The notes: generated by a model not told the origin, from the letters alone. DNA of 64,000 nt from Agromyces sp. H17E-10 (GCF_022919715.1 NZ_CP095042.1:1798001-1862000), one strand, 5' to 3'; shown: positions 1-9,762, numbered from the stretch's first letter. Program-made: numbers and translations.

Positions 1-602
1 CCGCCGGTGAACTCGCCCGTGGACGCGTCGTAGAGCCGAACGGCCGCTTCGCGCCCGGAGTACATGGCGATGAGCCCGGCCGGCGAGACGCCGACCGCGG
101 TCGCCGCGTAGGTCTCGTCGTCGCCGCCGTCGCCGCGCTCCTCGGCGTAGGGGTCGACGGGGAAGGCGTCGTCGCCGTCGACGCGCCCGGCATGCACGGT
201 GCCGGTGTCGGTGCGGTAGGCGATCCAGTCGCCGGCCGTGACGACGTCGCGCGTGCCGGTCGGCGTCGGGACCGAGCCGCCGCCGTCCTCCGAGACGAGG
301 TCGACGGGGTCGGCCGGGTCGATCGACCATCGCTGGCGCAGGCCCTGGCTGAAGATCGCCGCGGTCGAGCCCGACTGCACGATGGTGCTCGGGTCGTCGA
401 CGTCGCGCACGAGGTCGATCTCGGCGAGGTCGGTGTTGACGCGGGCGTACTGGCCGGCGTCGCGCGTGACCCAGATCGAGGTCTCGAGCTGCGGCACCTC
501 CTGCGCCTCGTAGCCGTTCGCGGTGACCGCGAGGGTCACGACGGTCGCGACGGCGGCGACGCCGGCGATCGCACCGATGATCGCCCCGCGGCGGCGCGCC
601 AT
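1..602 (-). CDS. Membrane-anchored extracytoplasmic protein, N-terminal part (runs off left edge)
   Basis: Only the first 200 residues are in the window. They start MARRRGAI, continue into one hydrophobic segment at about residues 7-27 (signal anchor), and then form an outside domain rich in Asp, Thr and Val with no cysteine. I do not recognise the domain. The ATG overlaps the stop of the upstream kinase gene as TGATG, so the two are probably translated together. In actinobacteria such a kinase is often followed by a long fibronectin-III or Ig-like surface protein; that assignment is inference, because the part that would show repeats is missing. Confidence 0.8.
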   Translation of the reverse strand, partial: MARRRGAIIGAIAGVAAVATVVTLAVTANGYEAQEVPQLETSIWVTRDAGQYARVNTDLAEIDLVRDVDDPSTIVQSGSTAAIFSQGLRQRWSIDPADPVDLVSEDGGGSVPTPTGTRDVVTAGDWIAYRTDTGTVHAGRVDGDDAFPVDPYAEERGDGGDDETYAATAVGVSPAGLIAMYSGREAAVRLYDASTGEFTG

Positions 603-1741
603 CAGATCAGTCCCGACATGACGAGGCCGGCGGCGGCGAGCGCGATCACGACGACCGCGGAGCCGACGCCGATGAGCACGGGCTTCCACGCCCCGCCGCG
701 CGCCCTGGCGGGTGCGAGCCCGCCGTCGTCGATGCGGGGTCCGGCGGGGCGGGCCGCGGCCGTCGCCGCGGCACGGCTCGCGCGACGCGAGTCGGGGTTC
801 ACGGTCGTCACGACCGGGCCTCGCTCCGCGGCATCCGTGAAATCGAGCGGGGCCGCGGCCGCCCACTCGGGTGAGGCGACCTCGAGGCTCGTGGGCGCGA
901 CGCCGAGCTCGTACTGCGCCCAGCGCAGCGCCTCGCCGAATTCGGCCATCGAGCCGTACCGGCGCGCGGGGTCGCGCTGCATCGCCGTCGAGAGCACGGT
1001 GTCGATGCGGGCCGGCACGCCGCGCGGGGCGAGCGGGGTGTACTTCGCGCCGAGCACGCGCCGCGACAGCTGGTCGACGGTGTTGCGGCTGCGATCGGGC
1101 AGCTCGAACGGGCTGTGGCCGGCGAGCAGGGTGTAGAGGGTGGCGCCGAGACTCCAGATCTCGGTGGCCACGGTGCCCGTGGTGCGTTCGCCGAGCACCT
1201 CGGGCGCGCTCCACGGGATCGACATCGCGAACGTGTCGCCGGCGCCGCCGTCGCCGATCGTGCCGGCGATGCCGAAGTCGGCCAGCACGGGCGCGCCGAG
1301 CGAGTTGACGAGCAGGTTCGACGGCTTGATGTCGCGGTGCAGGAGGCCCGAGCGGTGCGCGGTCTCGAGGGCGCCGGCCATGCGGACGCCGATGTCGAGC
1401 ACCTCGCCGACCGGCATCGGACCGCGCTTCGACCGGGCGCCGAGCGACTCGGGGCAGTACTCCATGACGAAGTAGGGCCGCCCGTCGGCCGAGATCGACG
1501 CCTGGTAGATCGTCACGATCGACGGGTGCGCGCTCAGCCGGGCCATCGAGTCGGCCTCGACCGTGAACGCGCGGCGGGCCTCGGGGTCGACGACGTCGAC
1601 GAGCAGCACCTTGACCGCGGTGACGCGGCGGGGCAGGTCCTGTTCGTAGAGGAACACGTCGGCGAACCCGCCCGTGCCGAGCGGGCGGACGTAGCTGTAG
1701 CCCGACAGGACCGGGGGTGCCGAGGGCAGGCGTTTGGCCAC
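602..1741 (-). CDS. Membrane-anchored eukaryote-like serine/threonine protein kinase
   Basis: A Hanks-type kinase of 379 residues that should phosphorylate Ser/Thr of cytoplasmic targets from the inner face of the membrane. Visible elements are the glycine loop GTGGFADV (about residues 22-29), AVKVLL with the ATP-binding Lys, the catalytic loop HRDIKPSN (Asp about 137), DFG (LADFGIAG), the APE motif and one C-terminal transmembrane segment ending ALAAAGLVMSGLI. There are no PASTA repeats, so it is not PknB itself. I chose the GTG at 1741 because AGGAGGGG lies just upstream; the longer frame from 1870 adds only a Pro/Arg-rich stretch that looks non-coding. A TAGGAT box at 1880-1885 would give a leader of about 130 nt. 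Confidence 0.9.
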   Translation of the reverse strand: MAKRLPSAPPVLSGYSYVRPLGTGGFADVFLYEQDLPRRVTAVKVLLVDVVDPEARRAFTVEADSMARLSAHPSIVTIYQASISADGRPYFVMEYCPESLGARSKRGPMPVGEVLDIGVRMAGALETAHRSGLLHRDIKPSNLLVNSLGAPVLADFGIAGTIGDGGAGDTFAMSIPWSAPEVLGERTTGTVATEIWSLGATLYTLLAGHSPFELPDRSRNTVDQLSRRVLGAKYTPLAPRGVPARIDTVLSTAMQRDPARRYGSMAEFGEALRWAQYELGVAPTSLEVASPEWAAAAPLDFTDAAERGPVVTTVNPDSRRASRAAATAAARPAGPRIDDGGLAPARARGGAWKPVLIGVGSAVVVIALAAAGLVMSGLI

Positions 1742-1836
1742 GAGCTGCGCCCCTCCTGCCGGCTGTTCGGGTCGCCGGCGGGGCCGGTCGGGTTCGGGTG
1801 ACGGATGCCTCGCCGGAACCGTCGGCGAAGGCGAAC

Positions 1837-1885
1837 TCCCCCGAGCGGCGGCGCGGCGAAGCCGCGGCATCCGGGGGACATCCTA
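1837..1885 (-). promoter_or_regulatory. Nested hairpin and -10 box ahead of the kinase gene
   Basis: On the minus strand TAGGAT (1880-1885) is followed by a nested inverted repeat. The outer arms are TCCCCCG/CGGGGGA (1837-1843 with 1872-1878) and the inner stem is CGCGGC-gaa-GCCGCG (1852-1866). It may fold in the kinase leader, or it may be the terminator of the small gene at 1947-2327. The sequence does not decide between these. Confidence 0.4.
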
Positions 1886-1946
1886 AACGAGGCCGGTCGT
1901 GCCGCCGAATCGGCCGCCGGCCCGGATGGCGGGGCTGCGGTGCCGG

Positions 1947-2327
1947 TCAGTCGCCGGCGGCGTCGGCCGGGTCGTCGAGGGGGGTCAGCCGCAGCCGGTC
2001 GATGAGCTCGGCGGCGTGGTTGGTGCTGAGGATGATGCGGGCGAACTCGCCGCCCGCGAGCTCGAGCACGACGGCCTGGCGCTTGCCCTTGACGATCACG
2101 AAGTCGCTGCCGCCGTGGTACTTCCACACGCCGACGGCGACGACGAGGGGCACCTCGGTGCCGCGGCGCCGGATGCCGCGGATCCAGATCCACGGATCGT
2201 CGGTGATGGTCGCCGAGCGGATGTCGTCGCGCTGCACGACGAGGTCGTCGGCGCGGAGCGCGAGCGACTTCTCGGCCGCGGTGAGGTGGACCTCGACCCG
2301 GTCGTGATGCACGCGGAGCTTCGCCAT
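1947..2327 (-). CDS. Conserved small soluble protein, PH-like fold suspected
   Basis: A 126-residue protein with no signal peptide, membrane segment or catalytic motif. The pattern of short beta strands (LRVHHDRVEVHL, PLVVAVGVW, DFVIVKGK, AVVLEL) ending in an amphipathic helix (STNHAAELIDRL) resembles small PH-like domains seen in actinobacteria, but the function is unknown to me. The sequence CAGGAT lies six bases before the ATG, which is close to the leaderless-start pattern used elsewhere in this window. It sits between the heme genes and the kinase with no obvious operon partner. Confidence 0.75.
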   Translation of the reverse strand: MAKLRVHHDRVEVHLTAAEKSLALRADDLVVQRDDIRSATITDDPWIWIRGIRRRGTEVPLVVAVGVWKYHGGSDFVIVKGKRQAVVLELAGGEFARIILSTNHAAELIDRLRLTPLDDPADAAGD

Positions 2328-2353
2328 GTACCCATCCTGCCCGAAAACGGGGC

Positions 2354-2391
2354 GGGTTGAGGAGGGAGCGCCAGCGACCGTCTCGAAACCC
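2354..2391. repeat. Dispersed imperfect palindrome, family B copy
   Basis: The copy starts GGGTTGAGGAG and ends GTCTCGAAACCC, so the two ends are inverted repeats of each other. It lies immediately after the hemL stop, where it could serve as a transcription terminator. Related copies lie at 16984-17023 and 43522-43560. Confidence 0.6.
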
Positions 2392-2394
2392 CGG

Positions 2395-3713
2395 CTACGC
2401 CGTCGCCGCAGCCGCCGCCTTCGCCGCCGCCGGCAGCACGTCGACGATGCGCGAGATCACGTCGTCGTCGTGCGCGGCGGTGACGAACCACGCCTCGAAC
2501 ACGCTCGGCGGCAGCGAGACGCCGCCGTCGAGCATCGCGTGGAAGAACGGCGCGTACCGCCATGCCTCCTGCCGCTGCACCGTCGCGTAGTCGCGCACCT
2601 CGGCTCCGGCGAGCTCTTCGCCGAACACGAAGCTGAAGAGGTTGCCGGCTCGCTGCACCCGGTGGGCGACGCCCTCCGCGGAGAGCGCGGCGGAGACGGC
2701 GCCCGAGATGGTCGCGGCCGCGGCATCCAGCTTCGCGTACACCTCGGCGTCGGCGGCGCGCAGCGTCGCGATGCCCGCGGCGACCGCGACCGGGTTCCCC
2801 GAGAGGGTGCCCGCCTGGTACACCGGTCCGAGCGGCGCGAGTCGCTGCATGATCTCGGCGCGGCCGCCGAGGGCGGCGACCGGCATGCCGCCGCCGATGA
2901 CCTTGCCGAAGGTCATGAGGTCGGGGGTGTATGCGGACGCCTCGGCGCGGGCCTCGAGCCCCCACCAGCCGGCCTCCGAGACGCGGAAGCCGGTCAGCAC
3001 CTCGTCGCTGATGACGAGCGAGCCGTTGGCGTGGGCGAGCTCGACGAGCGCGCGGTTGAAGCCCGGCGCGGGCGGCACGACGCCCATGTTCGCGGCCGAC
3101 GCCTCGACGATGACGGCCGCGATGCGGTCGCCGTGCTCGGCGAACACGGCGCGGAGCGCATCGAGGTCGTTGTAGGGCACGACGAGGGTGAGCGCGGCGA
3201 TCTCGGCGGGCACGCCGGCCGAGCCCGGGAGGGCGAACGTCGCGAGGCCCGAACCGGCCTCGGCGAGGAGGCCGTCGGAGTGGCCGTGGTAGTGCCCGGC
3301 GAACTTCACGAGCAGGTCGCGGCCGGTGAAGCCACGGGCGAGGCGGATCGCGCTCATCGTCGCCTCGGTGCCGGTCGAGACGAGCCGCAGCTGCTCGACG
3401 GGGGCGACGCGGCCCTCGACGAGCTCGGCCAGCTCGGTCTCGGCGGGCGTCGACGAGCCGAAGGAGAGGCCCCTGGCCGCGGCATCCTGCACCGCCTCGA
3501 CGACCCGCGGGTCGGCGTGCCCCAGGATCGCGGGCCCCCACCCGGCGACGAGGTCGACGTACTCGCGACCCTCGACGTCGGTGAGGGTCGCACCCTTGGC
3601 GGAGACGAAGAAGCGGGGCGTGCCGCCGACCGAGCGGAAGGCGCGCACCGGCGAGTTCACCCCGCCCGGGATCGCGGCCTGTGCGCGGGCGAACAGCTCG
3701 GCGTTGGTGGCGG

Positions 3714-3717
<4 letters not shown>
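2395..3717 (-). CDS. hemL: Glutamate-1-semialdehyde 2,1-aminomutase
   Basis: A PLP enzyme that converts glutamate-1-semialdehyde into 5-aminolevulinate, the second step of C5-pathway tetrapyrrole synthesis. The 440-residue length fits the family. Visible motifs are the N-terminal [11 protein letters not shown], the GWGPAILGH region and the Schiff-base lysine in [12 protein letters not shown] (Lys272). The start is a GTG at 3717 that overlaps the hemB stop as GTGA; longer readings of the frame only run antisense to other signals. It follows hemB directly, so the pair is probably co-expressed. A dispersed palindrome sits right after the stop codon. Confidence 0.97.
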
Positions 3718-4712
<995 letters not shown>

Positions 4713-4724
4713 CGAACCAGCCTA
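4713..4724 (-). promoter_or_regulatory. -10 box for leaderless hemB
   Basis: Minus-strand TAGGCT at 4719-4724 is followed by six bases and the hemB GTG at 4712. This spacing puts transcription start on or next to the start codon. No clear -35 element is visible. Confidence 0.6.
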
Positions 4725-4782
4725 CGCGCGCCCGGCTGGGCGCACGCCGGGGGTGCCGCCCGCTCCGCCTGATCCGTTCAGA

Positions 4783-4840
4783 GGGTGCTTTTCCGCAAGA
4801 CACCGCCCCGAATCGCGCCCGCGGTTGCGCGAAAGCACCC
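4783..4840. terminator. Long inverted repeat between the EamA gene and hemB
   Basis: Arms GGGTGCTTTTCCGCAA (4783-4798) and TTGCGCGAAAGCACCC (4825-4840) pair over 16 positions with two mismatches around a 26-nt loop. It lies after the EamA stop and before the hemB promoter, which suits a terminator that separates the two transcription units. There is no U-tract, as is usual in high-GC actinobacteria. Confidence 0.5.
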
Positions 4841-4876
4841 CCGAGACGTCAGCGAGCGCGGGCGCGCGAGCGCGGG

Positions 4877-5833
4877 TCAGCGCGCTGCGCGCGGCATCGC
4901 GAAGATCCAGGCGCCGACGAGCACGAGCGCGGTGCCGACCGCGTGCCACACCGTGAACGGCTCGCCGAGCAGCCACACCGCGAAGACGATCGTGATGACG
5001 GGCGAGACGTTGCCGATGACGGCGGTGCGCTCCGAGCCGATCATGCCGATCGCCGCCGAGATGCTGTACGACGGGAGCACCGTCGAGACGAGCCCGATCG
5101 CGATGACGAGCGGCCACGCGTCGGCGGGCACCGCGAGCTCGCCGATCGGATGCGTGAGCGCGAAGTGCACGAAGATCGCGATGCCCGCGCCGCTCATCGC
5201 GATCGACGTGAAGAGCCCGGCACCCATCCGGTCGATGAGCGGCTTCGCGAGGATCTGGTAGACGGCGTACGCGACCGCAGCGCCCAGCACGAGCATCGAT
5301 CCGAAGAGCACGTGCTCGCCCGCGAAGCTCAGGTCGCGCCAGAAGATGACCGCGATGCCGAGGTAGCTGAGCACCTGGCCGACGATCATCACGCGGGTCA
5401 CTCGGCGCCGGAAGAACACCACCCCGAAGAGCACCACGAAGAACGGGTACAACAGCAGGATGAGCCGGTCGAGCTGCGCCGAGATGAACTCGAGCGCCGA
5501 GAAGTCGAGCAGGCTCGCGAGGTAGTAGCCGATCATGCCGACGCCCGCGGCCTGCAGCGCCGACGACACGTCGAGCACCCGCTCCCCGGTCGCGGTGCGT
5601 GCGTCGCGGTGGCGCAGCACGCCGACGATGCCGACGGTCGCGAACACCGGTACGGCGACGATCATGCGCCAGGTCAACGTCGTGAGCGAGTCGATGCCCT
5701 CGGCGAGCGCGAGCTTGACGACGATGCCCTTGGTCGCGAACGCGGCGGCACCGACGATCGCGAGCACGATGCCGAGGGAGCCCGCGATGGGTGCCCACCG
5801 GCGCCGCCTCGGCGATGGTTCGGTGAGCACCAC
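4877..5833 (-). CDS. EamA/DMT-family transporter, ten membrane segments
   Basis: A drug/metabolite superfamily exporter of about 318 residues. It shows the two-repeat hydrophobic architecture of the family, the second half ending in PVITIVFAVWLLGEP followed by a final helix VLVGAWIFAMP, a very typical EamA signature. The substrate is unknown. The open frame extends to a TTG at 5905, but that extension has no ribosome site and reads through a degenerate dispersed repeat. I prefer the GTG pair at 5830/5833, which has CGAGG upstream. It lies just after hemD on the same strand, so it may ride on the heme operon and could move a tetrapyrrole-related compound; that is speculation. Confidence 0.85.
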   Translation of the reverse strand: MVLTEPSPRRRRWAPIAGSLGIVLAIVGAAAFATKGIVVKLALAEGIDSLTTLTWRMIVAVPVFATVGIVGVLRHRDARTATGERVLDVSSALQAAGVGMIGYYLASLLDFSALEFISAQLDRLILLLYPFFVVLFGVVFFRRRVTRVMIVGQVLSYLGIAVIFWRDLSFAGEHVLFGSMLVLGAAVAYAVYQILAKPLIDRMGAGLFTSIAMSGAGIAIFVHFALTHPIGELAVPADAWPLVIAIGLVSTVLPSYSISAAIGMIGSERTAVIGNVSPVITIVFAVWLLGEPFTVWHAVGTALVLVGAWIFAMPRAAR

Positions 5834-5863
5834 GGATGCCTCGGGCGAACCGACCTCGGCCGA

Positions 5864-5880
5864 AGGGGTCTCGATACGCG
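5864..5880. repeat. Partial copy of dispersed repeat family A
   Basis: The sequence GGGGTCTCGATACGC here matches the beginning of the full copy at 24154-24187. The remainder has diverged. It marks the junction between hemD and the EamA gene and is a reason to distrust the longest EamA start. Confidence 0.4.
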
Positions 5881-5918
5881 TCCTCCTGCGTCGGGCGCTG
5901 CTCAAGCGGGCGGAGCGT

Positions 5919-6737
5919 CTACGCCAGCGCGGTCGCGGCGCCGACGACGGCGTCGATGAGCGACTCGGCGCTGCGCTCGCGCGCGATGACGTCGACGCGG
6001 AGGCCGACCTTCGCGGCGTCCTTCTTCGTCTGCGGGCCGATGGCGGCGACGAGCGTCGACTCGGGCAGCGGCCCGAGCTGCTGCTGCACCTGCTCGGCGA
6101 CGCTGCCCGAGGTGACGAGCACGGCGTTCACCCGGCCGGCGCGCACGTCGTCGGCGACCTTCGCCGAGACGGGCACCCCGACGGTGCGGTACGCGACGAC
6201 GGCCTCGACATGGTGGCCCATGCGCTCGAGGCCGATCGAGAGCACCTGCTTCGCGATCGCCGAGCGCAGCGCGAGCACGTGCAGGCCGGTGGCACCGCCG
6301 GTCGCGGCCTCCCATTCCTCGAGCATGCCGCGCGCCGAGTTCTCCTCCGAGGGCACGATGTCGGCGTGATAGCCCGCGGCGACGAGCGCGGCAGCGGTCG
6401 TCTCGCCGACCGCTGCGACCTTCGTCGTCTCGGGGATCACTGCGCCGTACGACGAGAGCACGTCGACGGTCGTCGCGCTCGTGACCGTCAGCCAGTCGAA
6501 GCCGCCCGCGGCGAGCTTCGCGAGCGCGGCCTCGAGCGCCGGCTGGTCGTCGGCGGGCGCGAAGTTGATCAGGGGGGCGATGACCGGGGATGCTCCGCGG
6601 TCGCGAAGTGCGGCGGCGACGCCGTCGCCCCACGGACCGCCGCGCGGCACGAGCACGCGCCACCCGGCGAGCGGCTTGGCACCGCCGGCCGACGCGGGCA
6701 GGTGGATCGCGCCCGTCATCGGTTCGAATTCGCTCAC
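5919..6737 (-). CDS. hemD: Uroporphyrinogen-III synthase
   Basis: Closes and inverts ring D of hydroxymethylbilane to give uroporphyrinogen III. The 272-residue protein shows the two-lobed HemD pattern: WRVLVPRGGPWGDGVAAAL at the start of lobe one, VTSATTVDVLSSYG, KVAAVGETTAAAL, then VLVTSGSVAEQV and VAAIGPQTKKDA in the second half. Sequence conservation in this family is low, but position and motifs agree. The GTG start overlaps the hemC stop as GTGA and has AGAGGAG upstream, so it is coupled to hemC. Confidence 0.95.
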   Translation of the reverse strand: MSEFEPMTGAIHLPASAGGAKPLAGWRVLVPRGGPWGDGVAAALRDRGASPVIAPLINFAPADDQPALEAALAKLAAGGFDWLTVTSATTVDVLSSYGAVIPETTKVAAVGETTAAALVAAGYHADIVPSEENSARGMLEEWEAATGGATGLHVLALRSAIAKQVLSIGLERMGHHVEAVVAYRTVGVPVSAKVADDVRAGRVNAVLVTSGSVAEQVQQQLGPLPESTLVAAIGPQTKKDAAKVGLRVDVIARERSAESLIDAVVGAATALA

Positions 6738-7726
6738 GGCTGCTCCTCTGGGGGAACGAGGGTTGCGGCGCCGTTGCCGAGGAGTTCTTCGACGACGCGG
6801 TCGGCGACGTCGTGGGCTGCGGCCGCAAGATCGGCGGCCGAGTGGCTGTCAGGAGTGGCCGCGTGCGAGCTGGTGAGTCGCCGCGTCCCGTCGGCACTGT
6901 ACACGCTCGCGGTCAGGAACAGAAGTTCGTCCTCGACGAGTGCCGTCGCCCCGACCGGTGCGGCACAGCCCGCCTCGAGCCCGGCGAGCACGAGCCGCTC
7001 GGCGAGCGCGGTCGCCCGCGAGGAGCGGTGGTCGATCGTCTCGAGCGCCCGCTCGAGGTCGCGATCGCCGCGTTCGCGGCGCACCTCGATCGCGAGCGCG
7101 CCCTGACCCGGTGCGGTCGGCCAGTCGCCCAGCGAGAAGTGCTCGGTCGCGGCATCCAGCCGGCCGAGACGACCGAGGCCTGCGGCGGCCAGGATGACCG
7201 CATCGAGGTCGGCAGCCTGCCCTGAGCCTGTCGAAGGGTCGCCGTATACCCGACCGAGCCGGGTGTCGACGTTGCCGCGCAGGTCGACCGCCTCGATGTC
7301 GGGGCGGGCCGCACGCAGCTGCGCGATGCGCCGCGGCGAGCCCGTGCCGACCCGGGCGCCCTCGGGCAGCTCGGCGAGCGTGAGCCCGTCGCGCGCGCAG
7401 AGCACGTCGCGCGCGTCGACCCGCTTCGGCACGGCTCCGAGACGAAGGCCCGGGTGCTCGGCGGTCGGCAGGTCCTTCAGCGAGTGCACGACGAGGTCGC
7501 ACTCCCCGGCGAGCAGCGCCTCGCGGAGGGCGGCCGCGAACACGCCGGTGCCGCCGATCGACGAGAGCGACGCGCGCGACGTATCGCCCTGGGTCGTGAT
7601 CGGCACGAGCTCGATCTCGGCGTTCGCCGCCTTCGCGATGCGCTCGGAGATCTGCTTCGTCTGCGCCATCGCGAGGGCGCTGCCGCGGGTGCCGACCCGG
7701 ATGACGGGACCGCCCTGCCCGCTCAC
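6734..7726 (-). CDS. hemC: Hydroxymethylbilane synthase (porphobilinogen deaminase)
   Basis: Joins four porphobilinogens into hydroxymethylbilane. Clear motifs are VIRVGTRGSALAMAQT, VHSLKDLPT, GTGSPRRIAQL, RGNVDTRL, and GLEAGCAAPVGA, which carries the cysteine (Cys254) that holds the dipyrromethane cofactor. The 330-residue length is close to normal. Between RGNVDTRL and AVILAAAGL the protein contains the unusual stretch GDPSTGSGQAA, encoded by a short dispersed repeat at 7216-7238 inserted in frame. The GTG start at 7726 overlaps the hemH stop as GTGA. Confidence 0.97.
   Translation of the reverse strand: MSGQGGPVIRVGTRGSALAMAQTKQISERIAKAANAEIELVPITTQGDTSRASLSSIGGTGVFAAALREALLAGECDLVVHSLKDLPTAEHPGLRLGAVPKRVDARDVLCARDGLTLAELPEGARVGTGSPRRIAQLRAARPDIEAVDLRGNVDTRLGRVYGDPSTGSGQAADLDAVILAAAGLGRLGRLDAATEHFSLGDWPTAPGQGALAIEVRRERGDRDLERALETIDHRSSRATALAERLVLAGLEAGCAAPVGATALVEDELLFLTASVYSADGTRRLTSSHAATPDSHSAADLAAAAHDVADRVVEELLGNGAATLVPPEEQP
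7216..7238. repeat. Short dispersed repeat (family C) inside hemC
   Basis: The core CCCTGAGCCTGTCGAAGGG resembles a short repeat scattered through many high-GC genomes. Here it sits in frame in hemC and encodes the low-complexity residues DPSTGSGQ, between two conserved motifs of the enzyme. Confidence 0.55.
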
Positions 7727-8964
7727 GGCGCGATCCCGGCCAGCGCCGGGCGGAAGCCGAGGCGCACGTTCTCGCAGCAGCCCGGCCGGCAGACGTCGTA
7801 CCAGGGCCCGAGGTCGGTCATGGCGGGCCGCTCGGCGACCGGAGTGCCGTTCACGCGCTCGAGCACGAGATCGACGAGACCCGCGACGTACGCCGGGTGC
7901 GTGCCGGGCGTGGGCACGCGCACCGCGACCAGCCCGTGCTCCTCGGCGGTCTCGAGGGCCTCGTTGTCGAGGTCCCAGAGCACCTCCATGTGGTCGCTCA
8001 CGAAGCCGAGCGGCACGATCACGACCGCCTTGCGACCTGCCGCCGGCAGCTCGGCGATGGCGTCGTTGATGTCGGGCTCGAGCCACGGCATCGAGGGCGG
8101 GCCGCTCCGCGACTGGTACACGAGCTGCCAGGGCACGTCGGATGCCCCCGCTTCGCGCATGACGACCTCGGCGACCGCGCGGTGCTGGGCCGCGTAGGCG
8201 CCGCCCTCGCCGAACCCGCGCTCAGCGGGCCCCGACTTGGCGGCGTCGGTCGACGGGATCGAGTGCGTGGCGAAGAGCACCTCGAGCTCGGTGACGGGAT
8301 CGAGCCCGGGGGTCGTGGCCACGAGCCCGGCGATGCCGTCGCGCACGCCCTCGATGAAGGGGGCGACGAACCCGGGGTGATCGAAGAACTGGCGCACCTT
8401 GTCGATCTGGATCGCGTGCTCGCCCTCGCCCGTGCCCGTGTCGGCGAGCGCGTCGGCGAAGTCCTCGCGGTACTGGCGGCAGCTCGAGTACGAGCTGTAG
8501 GCGCTCGTCGCGATCGCGATGAGCTTGGTGAACCCGGCCGCCTTCGCCTCGTCGAGCGCGTCGTTGAGGTACGGGTCCCAGTTGCGGTTGCCCCAGAGCA
8601 CGGGCAGGTCGACGCCGCGCGACGCGAGCTCGCGCTCGAGCGCGGCCTTGAGCTGCCGGTTCTGCTCGTTGATGGGGCTGATGCCGCCGAAGTGGCGGTA
8701 GTGGTGGGCGACCTCTTCGAGGCGCTCGTCGGGGATGCCGCGTCCGCTGGTGACGTTGCGGAGGAACGGGATGACGTCGTCCTGGCCTTCGGGCCCGCCG
8801 AAGCCGGCGAGCAGGATCGCGTCGTAGGCGACCGGTTCGGTCACGTGGGGTGCGCCGCCCTGGGCGGCCGGCGTCGCGCCAGGAACGACCGCGCCTGCGA
8901 CGCACGGGGCCGATGCCGCGGGCGCGGGCTTGCGGCCGCGCCCACCGAGGTTCACGGCGGCCAT
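7723..8964 (-). CDS. hemH: Coproporphyrin III ferrochelatase
   Basis: Inserts iron into coproporphyrin III in the route used by Actinobacteria and Firmicutes (also called cpfC). Motifs include LLAGFGGPEGQDDVIPFLRNV, HYRHFGGISP, the SAYSSYSSCRQY segment, FATHSIP and FVSDHMEVLWDLD. Cysteines in SSCRQY and in C-terminal VCRPGCCEN match the [2Fe-2S] ligands of the actinobacterial enzymes. The 413-residue reading has an Ala/Pro-rich N-terminal extension of about 45 residues before the first motif. Its ATG forms a TAATG overlap with the hemQ stop; a later GTG (VTEPVAYD) is possible but has a poorer ribosome site. Confidence 0.95.
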   Translation of the reverse strand: MAAVNLGGRGRKPAPAASAPCVAGAVVPGATPAAQGGAPHVTEPVAYDAILLAGFGGPEGQDDVIPFLRNVTSGRGIPDERLEEVAHHYRHFGGISPINEQNRQLKAALERELASRGVDLPVLWGNRNWDPYLNDALDEAKAAGFTKLIAIATSAYSSYSSCRQYREDFADALADTGTGEGEHAIQIDKVRQFFDHPGFVAPFIEGVRDGIAGLVATTPGLDPVTELEVLFATHSIPSTDAAKSGPAERGFGEGGAYAAQHRAVAEVVMREAGASDVPWQLVYQSRSGPPSMPWLEPDINDAIAELPAAGRKAVVIVPLGFVSDHMEVLWDLDNEALETAEEHGLVAVRVPTPGTHPAYVAGLVDLVLERVNGTPVAERPAMTDLGPWYDVCRPGCCENVRLGFRPALAGIAP

Positions 8965-9701
8965 TACTGCAGCACCTCCACGAGTTCGGCGGTCGAGATG
9001 CGTCGACCGGTGTAGAAGGGCACCTCTTCGCGCACGTGCATGCGGGCGTCGGTGGCGCGGAGCTCGCGCATCATGTCGACGAGCTCGGTGAGTTCGTCGG
9101 ACTCGATCGGCAGCAGCCACTCGTAGTCGCCGAGGGCGAACGCGGCGACCGTGTTCGCGATCGCGCCGCGGAACGAGGCGCCCTTGCGGCCGTGCTCGGC
9201 GAGCATGCGGCTGCGCTCGGCGGGGTCGAGCAGGTACCAGTCGTAGCTGCGCACGAAGGGGTAGACCGTGAGCCAACCCTTCGGCTCGAGGCCGCGGAGG
9301 AACCCGGGCACGTGCGCCTTGTTGAACTCGGCGTCGCGGTGCACGCCCATGGCGTTCCACGTCGGCAGCAGCGCCTTGAGCAGGCGCGCACGGCGGAGCT
9401 CGCGGAGCGCCCACTGCAGCCCCTCGGCGGTCGGGCCGTGCAGCCACAGCATGACGTCGGCGTCGGCGCGCAGGCCGGAGACGTCGTAGATGCCGCGGAG
9501 CGTCACGCCCTCGTTCTCGATCAGCGAGATCACGCCGTCGAGCTCGGACACGACGCGGGGGACGTCGTGGCCGTCGAAGTCGTCGGGACGAGCGGGATCG
9601 CGGCGGAGCACGGCGAAGACCGTGTACCCCTCGAGCGTCTGCGCTGCGTCGGAATCGGAATGGAACGCGTCGGCTGCCGCTTCGGCAGCGGGGGAAGACA
9701 T
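8964..9701 (-). CDS. hemQ: Coproheme decarboxylase, chlorite-dismutase family
   Basis: The last enzyme of the coproporphyrin route (also called chdC): it decarboxylates two propionates of coproheme to give heme b using peroxide. The 245-residue protein shows the family core WNAMGVHRDAEFNKAHVPGFL, the catalytic tyrosine region TVYPFVRSYDWYLL and, after a His in MLAEHGRKG that is the likely proximal ligand, NTVAAFALGDYEWLLP. It begins the hemQ-H-C-D unit, and GGGGGAG precedes the ATG, so it is translated from an ordinary leader. The divergent neighbour starts 74 bases away. Confidence 0.96.
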   Translation of the reverse strand: MSSPAAEAAADAFHSDSDAAQTLEGYTVFAVLRRDPARPDDFDGHDVPRVVSELDGVISLIENEGVTLRGIYDVSGLRADADVMLWLHGPTAEGLQWALRELRRARLLKALLPTWNAMGVHRDAEFNKAHVPGFLRGLEPKGWLTVYPFVRSYDWYLLDPAERSRMLAEHGRKGASFRGAIANTVAAFALGDYEWLLPIESDELTELVDMMRELRATDARMHVREEVPFYTGRRISTAELVEVLQ

Positions 9702-9762
9702 GATTCCAGTCTCCCCCTTTCGGGGCGAACGGCCAAAAGCAGCGACCCTCCCGCCTCGCGCA

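Noticed and set aside
5834..5905. N-terminal extension of the EamA transporter from TTG 5905
   Set aside because: No ribosome site, and the stretch reads through a degenerate dispersed repeat; the family starts nearer to the first membrane segment.
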